Assembly (NCBI RefSeq): GCF_037975245.1
Contig: NC_092570.1
Span: 2,559,501 to 2,623,500, forward strand
Source: Apostichopus japonicus
Lineage: Eukaryota > Echinodermata > Holothuroidea > Aspidochirotida > Stichopodidae
Reading direction: 5' to 3'
Length of the DNA stretch: 64,000 bases
Shown: piece after piece, positions 13,001 through 27,400 of the stretch
How the letters are laid out: every line of letters begins with the position of its first letter
Numbering within the stretch: the first letter of the stretch is position 1
Program-made: the position numbers and the translations under genes
The notes under the pieces: model-generated
Databases searched by the model: none
The model's input: only the letters and a program-made list of their open reading frames with translations
What the model was told of the DNA's origin: nothing

Positions 13001-16000
13001 ACTGGACTAAATGGAGGCATATAGCATACAGAACTAGTTAACAACTAACAGATCCGTAATAATATTAAAAATAATAATAATAATAACAACAATAACAAGA
13101 ACTATAGCGGTGATAATATTACTGTAAGTGATATGAATATATTTAACAAAAATCTGTGACAACGCACGATTGACAATACGAGAATTCCAAATTAATTTGA
13201 GGAAATGATGCGAGCGCTAAAATCAAATTGAATAATGCCCTCATTTTGTCTGGCAGCTTTCTCTCCCGCTCACAAAGCCAGACAGTGGCGACGAATCAGT
13301 TCATTTCTAAACGCGTTTCACATTAATAACTTCTGCTTATAGGAAGTTTCATTTCTGAAATAACCCCCCCCCCCCCCCCGGAGGAGAAAAATAGAACGAA
13401 CAAAGAAGAAGAAGAAGAAAAAGAAGAAAAAAAAGAAGCTCAAAGCTATACTGACTGGTAAGAAAAAAAGCCCCAAATGTACAGAGAGATATAGCTACTC
13501 CCAGGGTAGTAAATTATGGGTATTCCCAGGTACGCGCCCGTAAGCTAATCAGTGAGTTCACGGAAGAATGGAATTATATCAACTGTGCAGTAGTGAAACC
13601 GCAATGTCGGTCTACACCAATTACGAATAGTTATGATTATTATAAAACAAAAAGGGTGGGAGGTTTGTTTACTCGATTCTGATGTCAATTTCTCTAGCGC
13701 TTCTTTCTAAACTCTTTGCTCATCGTCTCATTTTGCGGACGTCAATTGTCACAAGAAACGTTTGCTCTACAGATACGTGATATCCTTGTACATACTGATA
13801 TTTTGTGACGTCGGTAGTTATTCCAATATCTTGATTGAAATCTCGGGTACCGTCATAACCTTGATAGCAATAAAAGTTGTAAAACCCATTGAATTAAGAG
13901 CCCGACATCCCGCCGAGAGATCACAAGGCACACGTGTTAACGGGAACAACGTTACAGGCAAGCCGTATATATATGCACCAATTTAATTAACTTGGCATGT
14001 TGCGCGCCGGAGAAACAGGGCATCTAGTATAGATGGGTGGAGGAGAGGTTGGAAGTTTCATAATGCGGAGGAATACATCTGACGTGGATGGATGTATCTC
14101 GGTGGGTACTATATGCCTTCGAAGGTGCCGGGTCAGACATCGGACAACGTTCGGTTAACGTTACGGCAATATGTACACACATATTGACCCATAGAAGTAA
14201 GAATCGAATGGGGACATAGACTATGATCTAACATATAGCTTTCGAGTAAACACTGACTAGCACATTTCGTGATCTTTTAGAGACAGTGGGAGTTTCAAAA
14301 TATATTGTAACCAGGAGGATGGAATCCCGCTCGAGCTACATGTACTGTAGTCCCTTCCAGGGGAGGGGGGGGGGGTTATAAAGGACCAGAATGTTTTATT
14401 TCTTTTATCTGTACACATTTACGGCTAAGTCAGATCGCAGACCGGTTCTTTCCAATGGATGGAAGCACAGAAGGCAGTACAAAGCACCAAGAACCTTTTT
14501 AACTTTCTAAATCGGCCAATAATTTCTTAAGTTGAGTTGGAAGAGGATTGTGGTTTTATAATTTGGTTCCCCCTTATTCTCTAGTTTAATTAGTTGGTTG
14601 TGGAGAAAACATGTTTACAAGCGAAAGCCTGAGATGGGAGAGTATTTGTGACAGTGTGTTGGCCAAATGGGCCTGTATTTACGTGTGTTGAGGGTGGGGG
14701 GGGGGTGGATTCTAAAGTTTACTTTAAGTTCCCGGAGCTAGGGAAACACTTAAAGGTAACCCATTACACTACCCTGCACAGGAGGCCGGGCTATCTCAAA
14801 GCTGTCACGAAAATTGAAAAAAAAATGGTTCACAATCTCTGTCCGTGAAATTCCGACCTACTTTTTGCGCCCCATCCTATTTTTTACCCCTCCCTTCACT
14901 TCCCACAGCTCCCTTTCATACCCCCCCCCCTGGGCATCATCCCTATGTGTGCTTTGTTCTTATCCAGTTTCACAGTGGTACCGTGGTGTATAGGAATAGA
15001 ATATCCACCATTGATCCGTGTCCATGTAACTGTGTAAATTTGAATTTTTTTCTTATAATTCTTTCTATAACTTCCATTCAAGGAAACTCTATATATATAT
15101 ACATTTACTTTCAAAACTTGGACTTGTACCCTAAAAAAATTAAATTGGTAAGAACTGTGTCACCACTGGAGACCATAAGAGCTACTGACTTTTGGCTACT
15201 GTAATAATATTCTGATTTCATGTGGCGTGAAATTCACCTTAATTTCTACCGTTTTTCACCTTCAACCACATTTTTTGGTAACTTTGATTGAAAGTTGATC
15301 AATTGGAAGGGGGGGGGGGGGGGGGTTAAAGGTGTCAATACTCGCCATATGGCAACAGAAATCTCTCCTGGTTGGCATAATATTGGCACCAAATTATAAC
15401 ACGGCGTGGCATCCGTATACTATAAGGATCTACATATAGTGAAAGTACATGATGGGTAACAACACGAGAACGATGTTGTACAGAACCATATAGTGGAAGA
15501 CGAGCAAATCATGCGAAAACCTAAAAATGTCAAAACTCGGCATAAGCAAGATATTTTGTACAAGGAGTGTACAATTCCCGATTTACGAATATCTTTATAA
15601 AACCTACATTATATGCACTATATTTAAATTCACCATTATTAGTACACATTCAAAGACAGAACTAAGTTCCACCTCCGTCTCTTACCCCCACCCCCCCTCC
15701 CCTCCGCTCACACCCTACCAGGTCCCACTTCCTAGATTTTGTCAACATAGTGATTCCACTCGGTTGTACTAAAGAAATAATCCTCGAAACACCTTTTTTT
15801 CCCCATTTGTCAAAAGGAAATCGAATACTTCAATGAAAATAGACTGTACGTAGTCAAGGTATATCGACCAGTATATACTGAAACGAATTTTTAATATTGA
15901 TTATTGGTGAACATATACCAATATCAACTCGGATTAGCTGCGTTTAAGATAATGGCATAAATGTGAAGAAGGACTGAATTGTTGGGAGTTTCAAGTCGCA

Positions 16001-19000
16001 TTTGTCATTCGCTATATACGATATTTTATGTAACTCACTATTCTTCCCTTTCCCATACACCCTATGTTGACCTTATGTAACATATTTGTCCACATAACCC
16101 CAATAACTATACCAGAAATGACGCAAATTTACTACTCAGACTGGATAGGGGGTAGGGGGTAGGGGGGGTCGAGATAAATCTCGAGACATAAGAAGTCAGA
16201 AATAGAAATCAAACAGAAACAAAGAACAAATCAATTTAGTCGTTTTTGTGATTTTCTTTTATCCTTCGGGATATATTGATATGTTCACTATTTGTTGATG
16301 TCTACCCACAGACCCAAGAGAAAACACGTATGCTAGATTCTGAAAATTAAGTAATTGTTACTGAGTAGAAAATAGACTAAAGATTTCCGTTTCAGCAGTC
16401 AGAGTTAATGACGATCGATATTTTGAGATTTTTAGGCATCTTTGATGATCGTCAACTGGGAAATGACCTTTGGGTATTTTTTTGGTCTTGTGACCTAATT
16501 TGATTTCTTACAGAAATCGAATTGATTCTGACGGTCACATGAAGGAAGAAACAATAACAAAACAGGACAAAAACAAGACAAAATGAAACAAGAAAATGTC
16601 AAGTAAGTTGGTGGTCTAGATTTAAAACAAGAAAGGAAAATATATATTTCTAAGAGATAAATACCAGGCAAATGAAATGCTAACTGATTGTTTTATTATT
16701 AAATAAGAATATTTGGTATAGATATTTTATTGAATTTAGTGACAACTGTTGCCAGATGACTAATAAAGTGTTATTTAAATCCGTTTATATGGTTATAAAG
16801 CATTGCTGGCATACCATATAAATTCCATATTTAGTATTTTATTATAGCAAAGCGATATTGGGAATGTATGGGTATATGAGTGTTATGAGTTCACGTTGTG
16901 GCTTATAACTTCCCGTTCCAATGGAAACTAAAGATATAGTCTTGAACTGGTATAGTCAACACGCTCAGTAACCTATGAGGTCTACGCAAGCAAATAGTAT
17001 CATATGGGTCCCTCCTCTCTTATTAGTCGCCACCCCCCCCCCTACACCGATCACCACACACACCAACGTTCAATTTCGACTCTGAGGTGGTTCCATACAT
17101 GTAGCCTATATAAAAAGGAAATGAGCCTTAAAATAATCAAATATGGCAGTACCCCGACTAGATTATGTTAGGTACCCCCTGATGTGCCCTCTATACAAAC
17201 AGCCTTGGCTACTGCATGTTGACTCTTGGGTATAAATACACTCCGCTTGGCTGCATGCGTCCATTACCGTATAATAAATAGAAAGAGACATTATATGTAT
17301 AGTATAAGTTTATACTATATCCGTATAAATGACGTTTGTCGCCGATTATTTGACGGAAGAAATAAGATTTCTTTTATTGTATAATCTAAATTTAAAGCGG
17401 CTTTATGGAGAGATTTATCTAACAAATTTGCAATACGTTAACGTTACGTCTATATAGTTTTGTTGGTAATTAATCAACCGGCTTATGGCAAATACCAGTT
17501 TAACGAAAATTAGGTAGTATATTACGGGTGATTATATGAATACGCCGCTCTCCACTAGCCATGCACCTTAAAATTTACCACTGACAATTTCTCAACCGAA
17601 AGCCGTTGCAGGATTTTTTTCAGTATATAAAGGTTAAGAAATTAAGACCATACCAGAATAGCAATATTTTTGGGTGGGGGTGGGGGTGGGGTGGGTGGGG
17701 TGGGTAGGGAATGCACTCTACTGACAGAGTAAGACCGAATATCTTTTTTTTTAAATGTCCAAGTTTTCTTGAAACCTATAGATGAGTTTGAAATGCAGTC
17801 TGTAGAAGGAAATCCACACACATAGACACGCACACACAAATCCAAATCAATATATTACTTCCATACATGAATGTTCTAAGGTCAGAGTGAGGTCTAATGA
17901 CGACCATGAATCAAATTTTAAGTTCCTCCTTACCTGAATTACGCGCACATACCAACTGTTAAAAATCATTTCAGAGGTCATGTGACACAAAAAAATGATG
18001 TTGTAACTAAAATATTTTGAACACATTAATGTTCCAGATGCGTTCTTTAACATTAATCATACACAGCCGTGCAAATGTATAGCTAATGCCAGTCATTACA
18101 TAATTTATCAGTCTCATTTTTTCGATCGCTAGAAAGGAATTTTCCTGGAGTCCGTTCACAAGGTTCAAAAATCTTTCGCAGGGCACGGACTCTTACGTTG
18201 CGTGCCAATCCCGCGTAGGGGAATGCACAATATATATGCGTTCGCTGTATAGACGTTTATACAGACAACACTTCACGTGCAATTTTCGTATAAGAAAGTA
18301 GCACAAGAAACTTCAACGACAAAACTTAAAGGTCATCGGAATTGCCCCTAAAATTCAGGATGCTCAAATTTTTCAAATGGAAGATCTGACGCACCTAATT
18401 ATTCCACAAACATATTACATTCTCCACTTAGAAAATTAAATGTCTAACGCTCTAGGGTGACAGTTAAATAATAAAATGTTTACATGAGTGACCATATTTT
18501 GACCTTTTAGCATATTTGGAGTCTATACTGATCCACCGATCGAACATTCCAGATATCAAAAGTGTATCTAATTTAATCGGAACCACCATAAACGCTCTGA
18601 AAGTCCTGATGCCCATTATTTCCTTGGAGCTCACACAGTGTTATTAATACATATACCCATAACGTAGGTATCCTATGCCTTCTCTCCCCCCATTTCGCCT
18701 CCTCAATAACAAGCTTGTTGAGAAACCAAATTTAAATTTTATGCGCCAATTTTTTTATTTTTTATGATACCTGTTGCAACCTTGGGAATTTTTCACTTGT
18801 TCATTTCAAAGACATCATATTTACGTATAATGACCATAATTAATTCCACTGCCCGTTGTCTGCCTAAATATGTATTTAATAACACGTGACGTTAATGAAT
18901 AACTTCAAAGTCAAATCTGCCGTGTGTATAGCAAGGACTTCTTCAGGAATGATACAGACCGTGCATAATATCATCAGTCAATTATACACAATAATATACC

Positions 19001-19872
19001 GTCAAACAAAACTGTATACGGTCATAACGAGTTCTGTGTGGTGGTGACCTGTGCGTAACAAAGACATGACGAAGATTTTTGGAGATCAAATGGTGCCCTT
19101 TTTGTAGAACTCAGCCAACCATCGTCCATTAAATCCCCTTTTTACCTACTTCTTCATAAACGGACCATATATAGTGAAGATTTCATAAATAGGTGCCAGA
19201 TTTTTTATATAGTGCGAGTACATCATAGTTCACGTCCCCTTGATGTGAGTTAAAGGTCCGAGTATAAGGCTCTATGCATGATTACGATTACAAGTAGAAT
19301 AAGTTCCCTTGGTGTGAGTACGTGTAGACGAGACCCTAAGTAAGGGTAAACGTGTACTCAATTTTAAGATAGTAAGTACCTACCAGGTCTTATTCTATTG
19401 AGTCCTACTATCCTCGTTATCATATTCTATATAGCATAGTTGCCTGTACTCGAACGTACTCGCCCCCCCCCCCAGCCCTCCTCTCATGGATTTGCATGTA
19501 CTCGTTCTCGGGGCATTTTGGCACTAAGGTATAAATATATCCTACTTGTCGAATTTGCAGGACAGAATTGTATTATCAGTGTATCATAGTTATGTTTTGC
19601 CGGTTAATGAGTCATTAGATTAAAGTTTTTGGGAACAAACAAAATATTGTCGTTTGTGGAAAAAATATTGATTATAACAATTCGCTAGGTAAGAACATGA
19701 AAATGGTCATAGCGTTATAGATCAATTGTTTAGAATGAGGGAATTTCAACTGACATCTATTTGTGAATATTACAGCATGGCTTGGTAAAAAAATGAGCTA
19801 GCTGATGAGAAGTGCTAAAGTCTTACAACCTCGTATACCAAAATGACAAAATAAGCAACTTAAAAATACAAA
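10046..19872. other. Large intergenic block, nothing recognised
   Basis: Contains many poly-G/C runs (12038-12071, 13364-13380, 14366, 15310-15325, 17030-17041, 19465-19474), short TAA and GAA tracts (13070-13090, 13405-13435), and TGACGTCA at 11251-11258. Open frames are short and featureless. Confidence 0.4.
17672..17710 (+). repeat. G-quadruplex-prone GGGTGGGG tract
   Basis: At least six runs of three or more G separated by single T bases on the + strand. Confidence 0.7.
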
Positions 19873-20224
19873 ATAACATACGCAATACATGACATACAAA
19901 ATATTTCCATTACCGTCATTTAGGCCTATATACAACCAAATCGGCCATCTTTAACCATTTTGTTGTATATTTCCATTTACCGTAAACATTATTTCACAGT
20001 CCAGTAAGGACCAAAAATGCGTACATTTATTTATCTGAAAAATATAACATACGCAATACATGACATACAAAATAATTCCATTACCTTCATTTAGGCCTAT
20101 ACCGATATACAACCAAATCGGTCGTCTTTAACCATTTTGTTGTATATTTCCATTTACCGTTAGCATTATTTCACAGTCCAGAAAGAACCAAAAATACGTA
20201 CATTTATTTATCTGACAAATATAC
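19873..20224 (+). repeat. 171-bp tandem duplication
   Basis: Two adjacent copies offset by 171 bases, both starting AACATACGCAATACATGACA and ending near CATTTATTTATCTGA. The second copy has a 6-base insertion (CCGATA-like) after TAGGCCTATA and several substitutions. Both copies carry one TAGGCCTA octamer. Confidence 0.9.
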
Positions 20225-21703
20225 CTGAGGGTATAACAAAACTGATGGCAAACAAGCGTTCCAACGAGAAACTTTGAAGAAAACTGGTTTTTATTGATTA
20301 CCAAGATAGGATTCTTGTTGATACAATCTGGCAAAAACCCGGCCGAGTAAATATCCTTTTAAGAGACACCCAAGTGGGGCAACTGTTTACGGGTAATTTT
20401 GCTTCTAAAAGTTTGTTATTTTTCATCACCGTTTTGTTGACTTATTCAGAATCAGGATTGATTATGCCCCCCAACTGATCATTAGTTGATCGTTAGAAAC
20501 TAATTTTGACTGATGGGGCTTTTTTTGTTAGAGGAAACCGGCAGTATATTGTATATCTATGAATCGAATCGGCCATGTGTTTCCAAGCGAATAGTTAGCT
20601 TACAAAAGACTATTTTAACTCACCAGCAGAGAGTGCGAAAGCTCTGTATGACAAACATGCAAACCAGTGGCAATACAAGCGACTTTTGCAAGGATTTTGT
20701 TGGATTTAGACGTTCTGGAAACTTCAAAAGATTTGGACCGACTTCCCCAAAAAATGTGGAAGTATACGCTGCTTATATCTACTTCATCAAACACTGAGGA
20801 ATTAACACTAAAACGTCAAATTACTTTGTAAGGAGGCGCAACCCTAAACACAATCGTTATGGATCTATAAGGTAGAGACATCTGCCATTAACAACTTCCC
20901 CAAATAGCTAAGAAAAAATCTCATTCTTTTTGGGAGATATCACAGATTTTACCGCTTTTCCTTCATACACAAGGCCTAAGACTTGATCAAGTCTAAGCAT
21001 GACGTCATCAAACCTGTTCATGTGATTAAATGGCTTTTGTGTTGCTTTATTTATAGCTAGTTTTATTTTCTGTAATATAATTGGGTTTTACAAATGATTA
21101 TTCTAAAATATTGAAGCTGTTTACATGACCTAACGATGACATTAGTTTCAGTATATCAACACTGTTAACATTATGCATGCCTTGAAAATTTGCAAAGAAA
21201 GTCAGAGAGAAATGAAAAGGGTTTCTGATCCTACATAGGCAAGAGTTTACATAATGATAGCTCCCAGGCACGACTTTTAAACAATGACCTCCCAAACAGA
21301 ACGACATTATTCAAAAGCTGTTCGGTGAGTCGTAGATCTCAGACGGTCAAAGTAGCGAAAGAACTTGGCTGAGATTGTTGTCCTTTGCAGTCGACAAAAA
21401 CGTGAAACATGTGATCATTACATGTGGGCTTAAGTCATTTGGAAAAATATCAGATTTTTTGGGGGTGTGGTGGGTGGGGTTGGGGATGGCTAGGGCCTTG
21501 TTGATCAACTTATCCGCGTTTCTTATATAAGGGCAGATGTTTCGAGAGTCAGGACGGGCCCTACGGACAATAAGGCCTACGTCATCGGGCCACCTTTTAT
21601 CGGTCTTCATATTCTTAAATATATATATATATATATATTTATATATGATAAATGACATTAATTCCAGATGAAGAGTGCTCGATATACCTGGGTAAAGAGC
21701 TGG
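20225..21703. other. Intergenic, no gene supported
   Basis: A 94-codon frame (20513-20797) has no recognisable domain. TGACGTCA at 21000-21007. Otherwise nothing seen. Confidence 0.35.
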
Positions 21704-21770
21704 ATAGATATAAATAATGTACACTCGTACAAAGTTTGCGCTATCTTTGTACGAGTGTACATTATTTATA

Positions 21771-21775
<5 letters not shown>
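21704..21775. repeat. Perfect 31-bp inverted repeat, 10-base loop
   Basis: Arms 21704-21734 and 21745-21775 are exact reverse complements (core AATGTACACTCGTACAAAG) with loop TTTGCGCTAT. The TA array starts right after the right arm. Confidence 0.93.

Positions 21776-21844
<69 letters not shown>
21774..21844. repeat. (TA)n microsatellite
   Basis: About 70 bases of pure TA directly after the hairpin. Confidence 0.97.
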
Positions 21845-21847
<3 letters not shown>

Positions 21848-21849
21848 TA

Positions 21850-23434
21850 ACACTGAGAATACAATATTTCATCACATATTTTCCAGGGCCTCCTTAATCA
21901 CCACGGGACCCGGCACAGAGGTCTCCTTAATCCCCTTCCCGTCGTCAGCTACTTCTGTTTAATTGTATAAATACCCTTTATGACATCAAGAAGAAGATGA
22001 AACCTCACGTACGTTGACTATAACAATAAGTGGAGTAAATATATATTTCTGAAAATTGGGGTCGTGACGTCAGGACTTCTTTTGTTCTATAATTGAGGCA
22101 ATTCTTGATGCACTTTTGTTGTTGTTAGTGTTATTGTTTTTGTTGTTGTTGTGGATAACAGAAAAAAAGCCATTCCTTTAAGGCCCTTGTAAAACCGATA
22201 CATTCTTATGATTATAAGCCGTTTGTGTCTCGAGTGACCAAGCAGTAAACCGATCTTGAGAAGTAATTCCTCTATAAGTATGTCACAATTTTATAAACAT
22301 ATATTAAAATACTAGAAAATATATAGGCTACTTACTTACGAAGTTGAACAGAAATGAGATTCTCTGCAGAGTAATAAGTGTGATTTCAAATCTTCAGGCC
22401 AGGTTTAAACTGTTGACTGCAACACACGATTATTACAACGATTATAGTGTTTCCTTCCTTTAGTAAAACTTTTAATCCATAAGCATGGCAGTAAATTCCA
22501 AAGCTAATCTTGAAGCAGTAAAAACCGAATAAAACATTCTCAATAAGAATACTTTACTTTACGAGATCGATGATATATGTTGTTGCTAGATAGCTTTTAG
22601 CCACCGGAAGGGTTTAGAACTCTTATCCTCCATGTGTGATCATAGGACTTGTGGCAACTTATGGTTTGTGCTATCACCAGTTACGCCGCATACTGGTCTA
22701 CGGAAGATCATAAGTACCATGCACAACTATAAACCAAACCACAATGTGCATATTCATGAATAATATACGCAGTATATAATTTGTATGGTATTTATATCCC
22801 ATTACGTGCATAGACTGGATCTCTTAACTAACAAATGTACAAAAAAAAAAGAGGAAAAAATTACGGATTGGACTTATTACAGCAAGATTAATAACAATGA
22901 AACATTACTGGATTATCTCTTGTTGCTTTTTTTCTTGAAAGAAAAGAGGGAACTGAGATATTATCAGTCAGTTATTTTGGGTTTTATTGTCATAACTGAG
23001 CTAAAATCTATGTCTTCGAGATTATAAAACTGTATAATTATAGAGATCACCGACGTAGTTTGTATTCTGTCTGTCAACTCTGTACGAAGCCCTCTGTAAG
23101 TTGAAATCGATGTTACTGCTGCATCCTAACTTTAAGATGCGTTGAGATGAGTAATAAAAATGGACTGTGGATTGGGGAAGGAGCAAGAGGGAGAGACAAA
23201 GATAGGGAGGGGAGGAGGGGGTGAGGGAGAGGATGGTTACAAATAGACCTGGACCATATGGAATGCTTCCTGTTTTGAGATTGGTTTTGGCATACGAATG
23301 CAGCAACGTGTACAGAGCCCTGATGATTTAAGGGATACACCATGCAGTGCTTGTAACTCACTCCCTACACATCCCTGCGTAAAACATCACATATTCAATA
23401 CGGTACTTTACAGGAATATATATATTAATATCTA

Positions 23435-23502
<68 letters not shown>

Positions 23503-24127
23503 CTTGCATTAATTGCATTGTTGAACTCTGATCTGAGATTGGCCTGGCATGTATTAACAAGCAACTGCATAGTTAATAACAGGTACACCGGTTGCACCCC
23601 ATGAAGCACTATTATGTTGCACGATGTGTGGTAAGTGCTATTTGGTCAACAGTTCAAAAGGTTCTAAAAGCAGTAATTACCATTGAATAATTACCATTGC
23701 AAACTTACCAACAGTGTTTTGCAAGACTGAACAAAGAAGATAGGGCTAAAATATTCAACTTTGTTTCTTAACTGCAAAAGCTAACAGCTTTACTGTAACT
23801 AATTCCCATTGTAAACAAGAAACAAAAACAGAGAGTTTCATTAAAAAAGCAGTTGGATCCAAGACCTGCTGGTGAGAGAAATACAATTGGCTGTTAAAAT
23901 GTAAAGAAGATCAGAAGAATAGCTTTTTAAAAAGGCGAAAACTTATATTGTTGAGGTTGTCACGATAACAGATTTAATCCGTTAAGTCCTGGGGTGTACG
24001 TTACTCATATTATGTACTAATATACGTGCAATATGAAGACATCTCTACTCTATAAATCAATACACTGTAGTTGGAATATAGTAACCTCACAATTTCATTT
24101 TAATATTACTTGTTAGGGTTATAGAGG

Positions 24128-24128
<1 letters not shown>
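21850..24128. other. Intergenic between TA arrays
   Basis: TGACGTCA at 22065-22072, G/A-rich purine tract 23176-23235, and the TA array already listed. No gene recognised. Confidence 0.4.
23436..23500. repeat. (TA)n microsatellite
   Basis: About 65 bases of TA preceded by a few CTAT units. Confidence 0.96.
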
Positions 24129-24208
<80 letters not shown>

Positions 24209-24233
24209 GTATATATATATATATATATACATA

Positions 24234-24313
<80 letters not shown>

Positions 24314-24318
24314 CATAC

Positions 24319-24381
<63 letters not shown>

Positions 24382-24400
24382 CATACATACATACACACAC
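24129..24400. repeat. Compound (TA)n / TACATA microsatellite
   Basis: About 270 bases of TA runs interrupted by ACATATGTAT, ACATAT and ACATACATACATAAAT blocks; ends in TACA and CA repeats. All reading frames across it are artefacts. Confidence 0.96.
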
Positions 24401-27400
24401 ATACTCAAACCGTGGATATGAAAAGCCTAATTTGAGCCGAAAAGCACAAAACGTGACTTTTTCATCTTTCGGTTTTCAGAGAAAGAGGTGAATATTAACA
24501 CTGGTTTTTACTTTGAGAGAACCGTCTATTTGGCATAAATGTAAATTTATGGCAATGAATCTTGAAGGCATCCGTCATATAGCTGACACCTTGTGGTATC
24601 GACATAAGATGCTGGTTATAACGATCCGTATCGCACGTATACAACAGACTAAGGAAAGAAATTATGTGACAAAATAAAAAATCATTTTTCTTGAGCCTTG
24701 ACAGCACTATTAATTAAACTTTTACTCGTAGACGAATGTAACTACGACGTATCCTGGCAGGCTGAACAATGTATACAAAACAAGTTGTGTATACGAGTAT
24801 AGTCACGAATACATATAACATGACAGACGGGGATTTGAGGTGAGAAACGTATAAAAATACCATGTGGAGAACGCATTATAAATGAATACCTACATCACAC
24901 ATTCAACCCGCCTGAACCCCCCCCCCCCCCCCTTTAAGAAGGCAGTGAGGTTTACAGGATTTCAAAGGTTGTCTGGCAAATTCTTATTGCCCCTGCCCCG
25001 ACTGATGTATAGGAATAGGATGCTATAGAGGAATGAACATTAATCGGTTGGGGTTTTTCTTTGTACAGTTAAAAACAAAAATACGTTAACTTTTAATAAT
25101 AATTAAAATTCATGATGCACGTTTTTTTGTGTGGCTATTAAGCCCATGTGACCGATAACAATAGGAATAGGTCCCTTTCTAACGCAACTTTGTATATAAA
25201 TCGTTGGACCTTTAAACGTGACCAAGTTATTGTAAAGAAAGAAAAATCCTCAAGAATGCAAAAATGTTATACTACAATACAAGAAAGAGAGTAAGCGAAC
25301 AGTATACGTCAGAACTATACCAATTGAAAGTATCCAGCACAAGTTCATGTGAAATTGGACTTATATATGGTCAATAAACAGCTGAATACACATATACTAA
25401 ACTATGTTTCAGTATATACGTAGGCGATATTTGAAACCAATAAGAGGGTCTGACGTCATCATGTCTCGTTCAATTCGGTATACCATTTTCACACTATACG
25501 TCATTAAAAAAACATGATATAATCGCATTAATTCTCATATATATCCATACTGTATATACGTCGCGAAACCATTCAGCAATTTGTTTGTTCTTATTTCTCA
25601 AACTGCACTATTATTTTTGACTGAGGATGTCAGGTGACAAATTATCAGTAAATGAAGAAAAAAGAAGATATATTTCCCAACTAGTACTTTTACAAAACAT
25701 ACGTTTCAAGGTAATGTACACACACTGACGAAGAAATGAGATTCTTAATATAATTACTACTATTATTACTATATCTCATATAATATTCCCAGGAAAACAA
25801 AATACTTTCATTTTCACCGACTAACTTTCGCAGAAACTGGAGAGTAATATTTTTTTTAGGGTAAGGTTTTTTTTTCGTTAGATGAATCGTGGACAGAAGT
25901 CACATCCAGTCGAGATACAGATGAATAGCAATCAATTTATGGCGTGAGAAACCAATTTGTCGCCAGTAGCTAAGAGAACGCAAGTTGCACAAATGGTCGT
26001 CTGAAATTCATTTACGGATGATGATAACAGCCATCTGGGTTAGTGATTTATAATCAAGTTTTGAAACAGGTGGTTTTGTTAGTAACCTAAGCATATCTCG
26101 TAAGTTGGTAACGTTAATACCCGGTTAAAAAATAGAAGTAAGTGTTTGGTTGAACCAACACTAAAAAACATCTATTTTATTGTTCAATTCGAAACTCAAA
26201 ATTGATAGACTACCCATAATCGAACTACCGGGATGTAGCCCTCATCTGCATATAACATTTGGACGAAAGGTTGTTTTCGACATGACGTGATTAGTCTAAT
26301 TTATAACCCGTATCACGATCTTTAGAGAAAATAAATATTTCACAGCAGTCGTATGGAATTTCGATGAAACCGTGAGTGCCGAATTTTAGAAAATCTCAGA
26401 TTATTTTCGGTTATAGTTTATACCAATTTGAGATATCTACAAATAATTAAAAATGTCTTAAATCGATATTCATAAAAAACGAAGTGTCAATATATTAGGA
26501 GGGCGTTGTTAAAATATACACATGCAATATTAGTGAGTGTTTTGCTATTGTTCATCACGAGCATTGGACGCGAAACATTGAAGTAAATAAGAATAATTGA
26601 CTGTGTGGGCCGGCTTATTATTGTTTGCACATGCAGCCAGTGGCTATTTTCTGTTTGCTGGATAGGACACACTTGACATCCTTATTTTACATACGATTAC
26701 ATCACTAGCCTATCACAGTGATTTCAACGTAGTTCAAGAAACCATAGTCGTTGTTATATTTGATTGAAACTAAAACAAGGGAGCACTTCAAACGAATTAT
26801 TTTCATTTAATCCAGGATTATATGCCATAGCCACAGTTAGTATAAACTTCACCTGACGTACATAATTTACGCCATGTGAGTAATTCCCATACGTCTGCTA
26901 GAGAAAGGCCCGAAATATGTTTGGTTGCTGTTTTTATGCGTATATGTCTCATAAAAAAATGAAAAATTACTAGGTAATATAGGCGAAATCATTTACTGGG
27001 TGGGCATGGTAATTTACTGGGTGGGCAAAATGATTTAATAGTTGGGAAATCAACAAGCCTACCCTTACTGGTCGGTCAGGCAAAATAGATAACTGGTGGG
27101 TAATTCCCCACCTAGTTAGAGTGTTATTTACTTCCATCACGTGACATGAAGTAAGAATTGTAGTATATCGTTACTGCAGGTATATACTCGTAATTTCAAA
27201 TTATATTTATGTTTTAAAGATTGATCTTTCCCAGAGAATGAACTGAAGGCACAAACTTACTCTTTATTGTTATGGATCCATATAAATCAGAACTTAGTTT
27301 CATTAGTGCAAAGTACATTTTCTTACACTCTAAGCTTTTCAGAAATAAAATTGAATATGGGGGTGGGCTCCGGGGGAGGGGGGGGGGGGTGAGCAACAGT

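Noticed and set aside
20513-20797. 94-codon frame resembling a minus-strand frame at 30418-30606 (both contain CKDFVxFRR)
   Set aside because: The likeness is limited to a few residues, and the DNA does not align beyond them by eye; no known domain.
24106-24491. Five overlapping Tyr-Ile open frames of 89-100 codons
   Set aside because: They are translations of TA/TACATA repeats in every frame.
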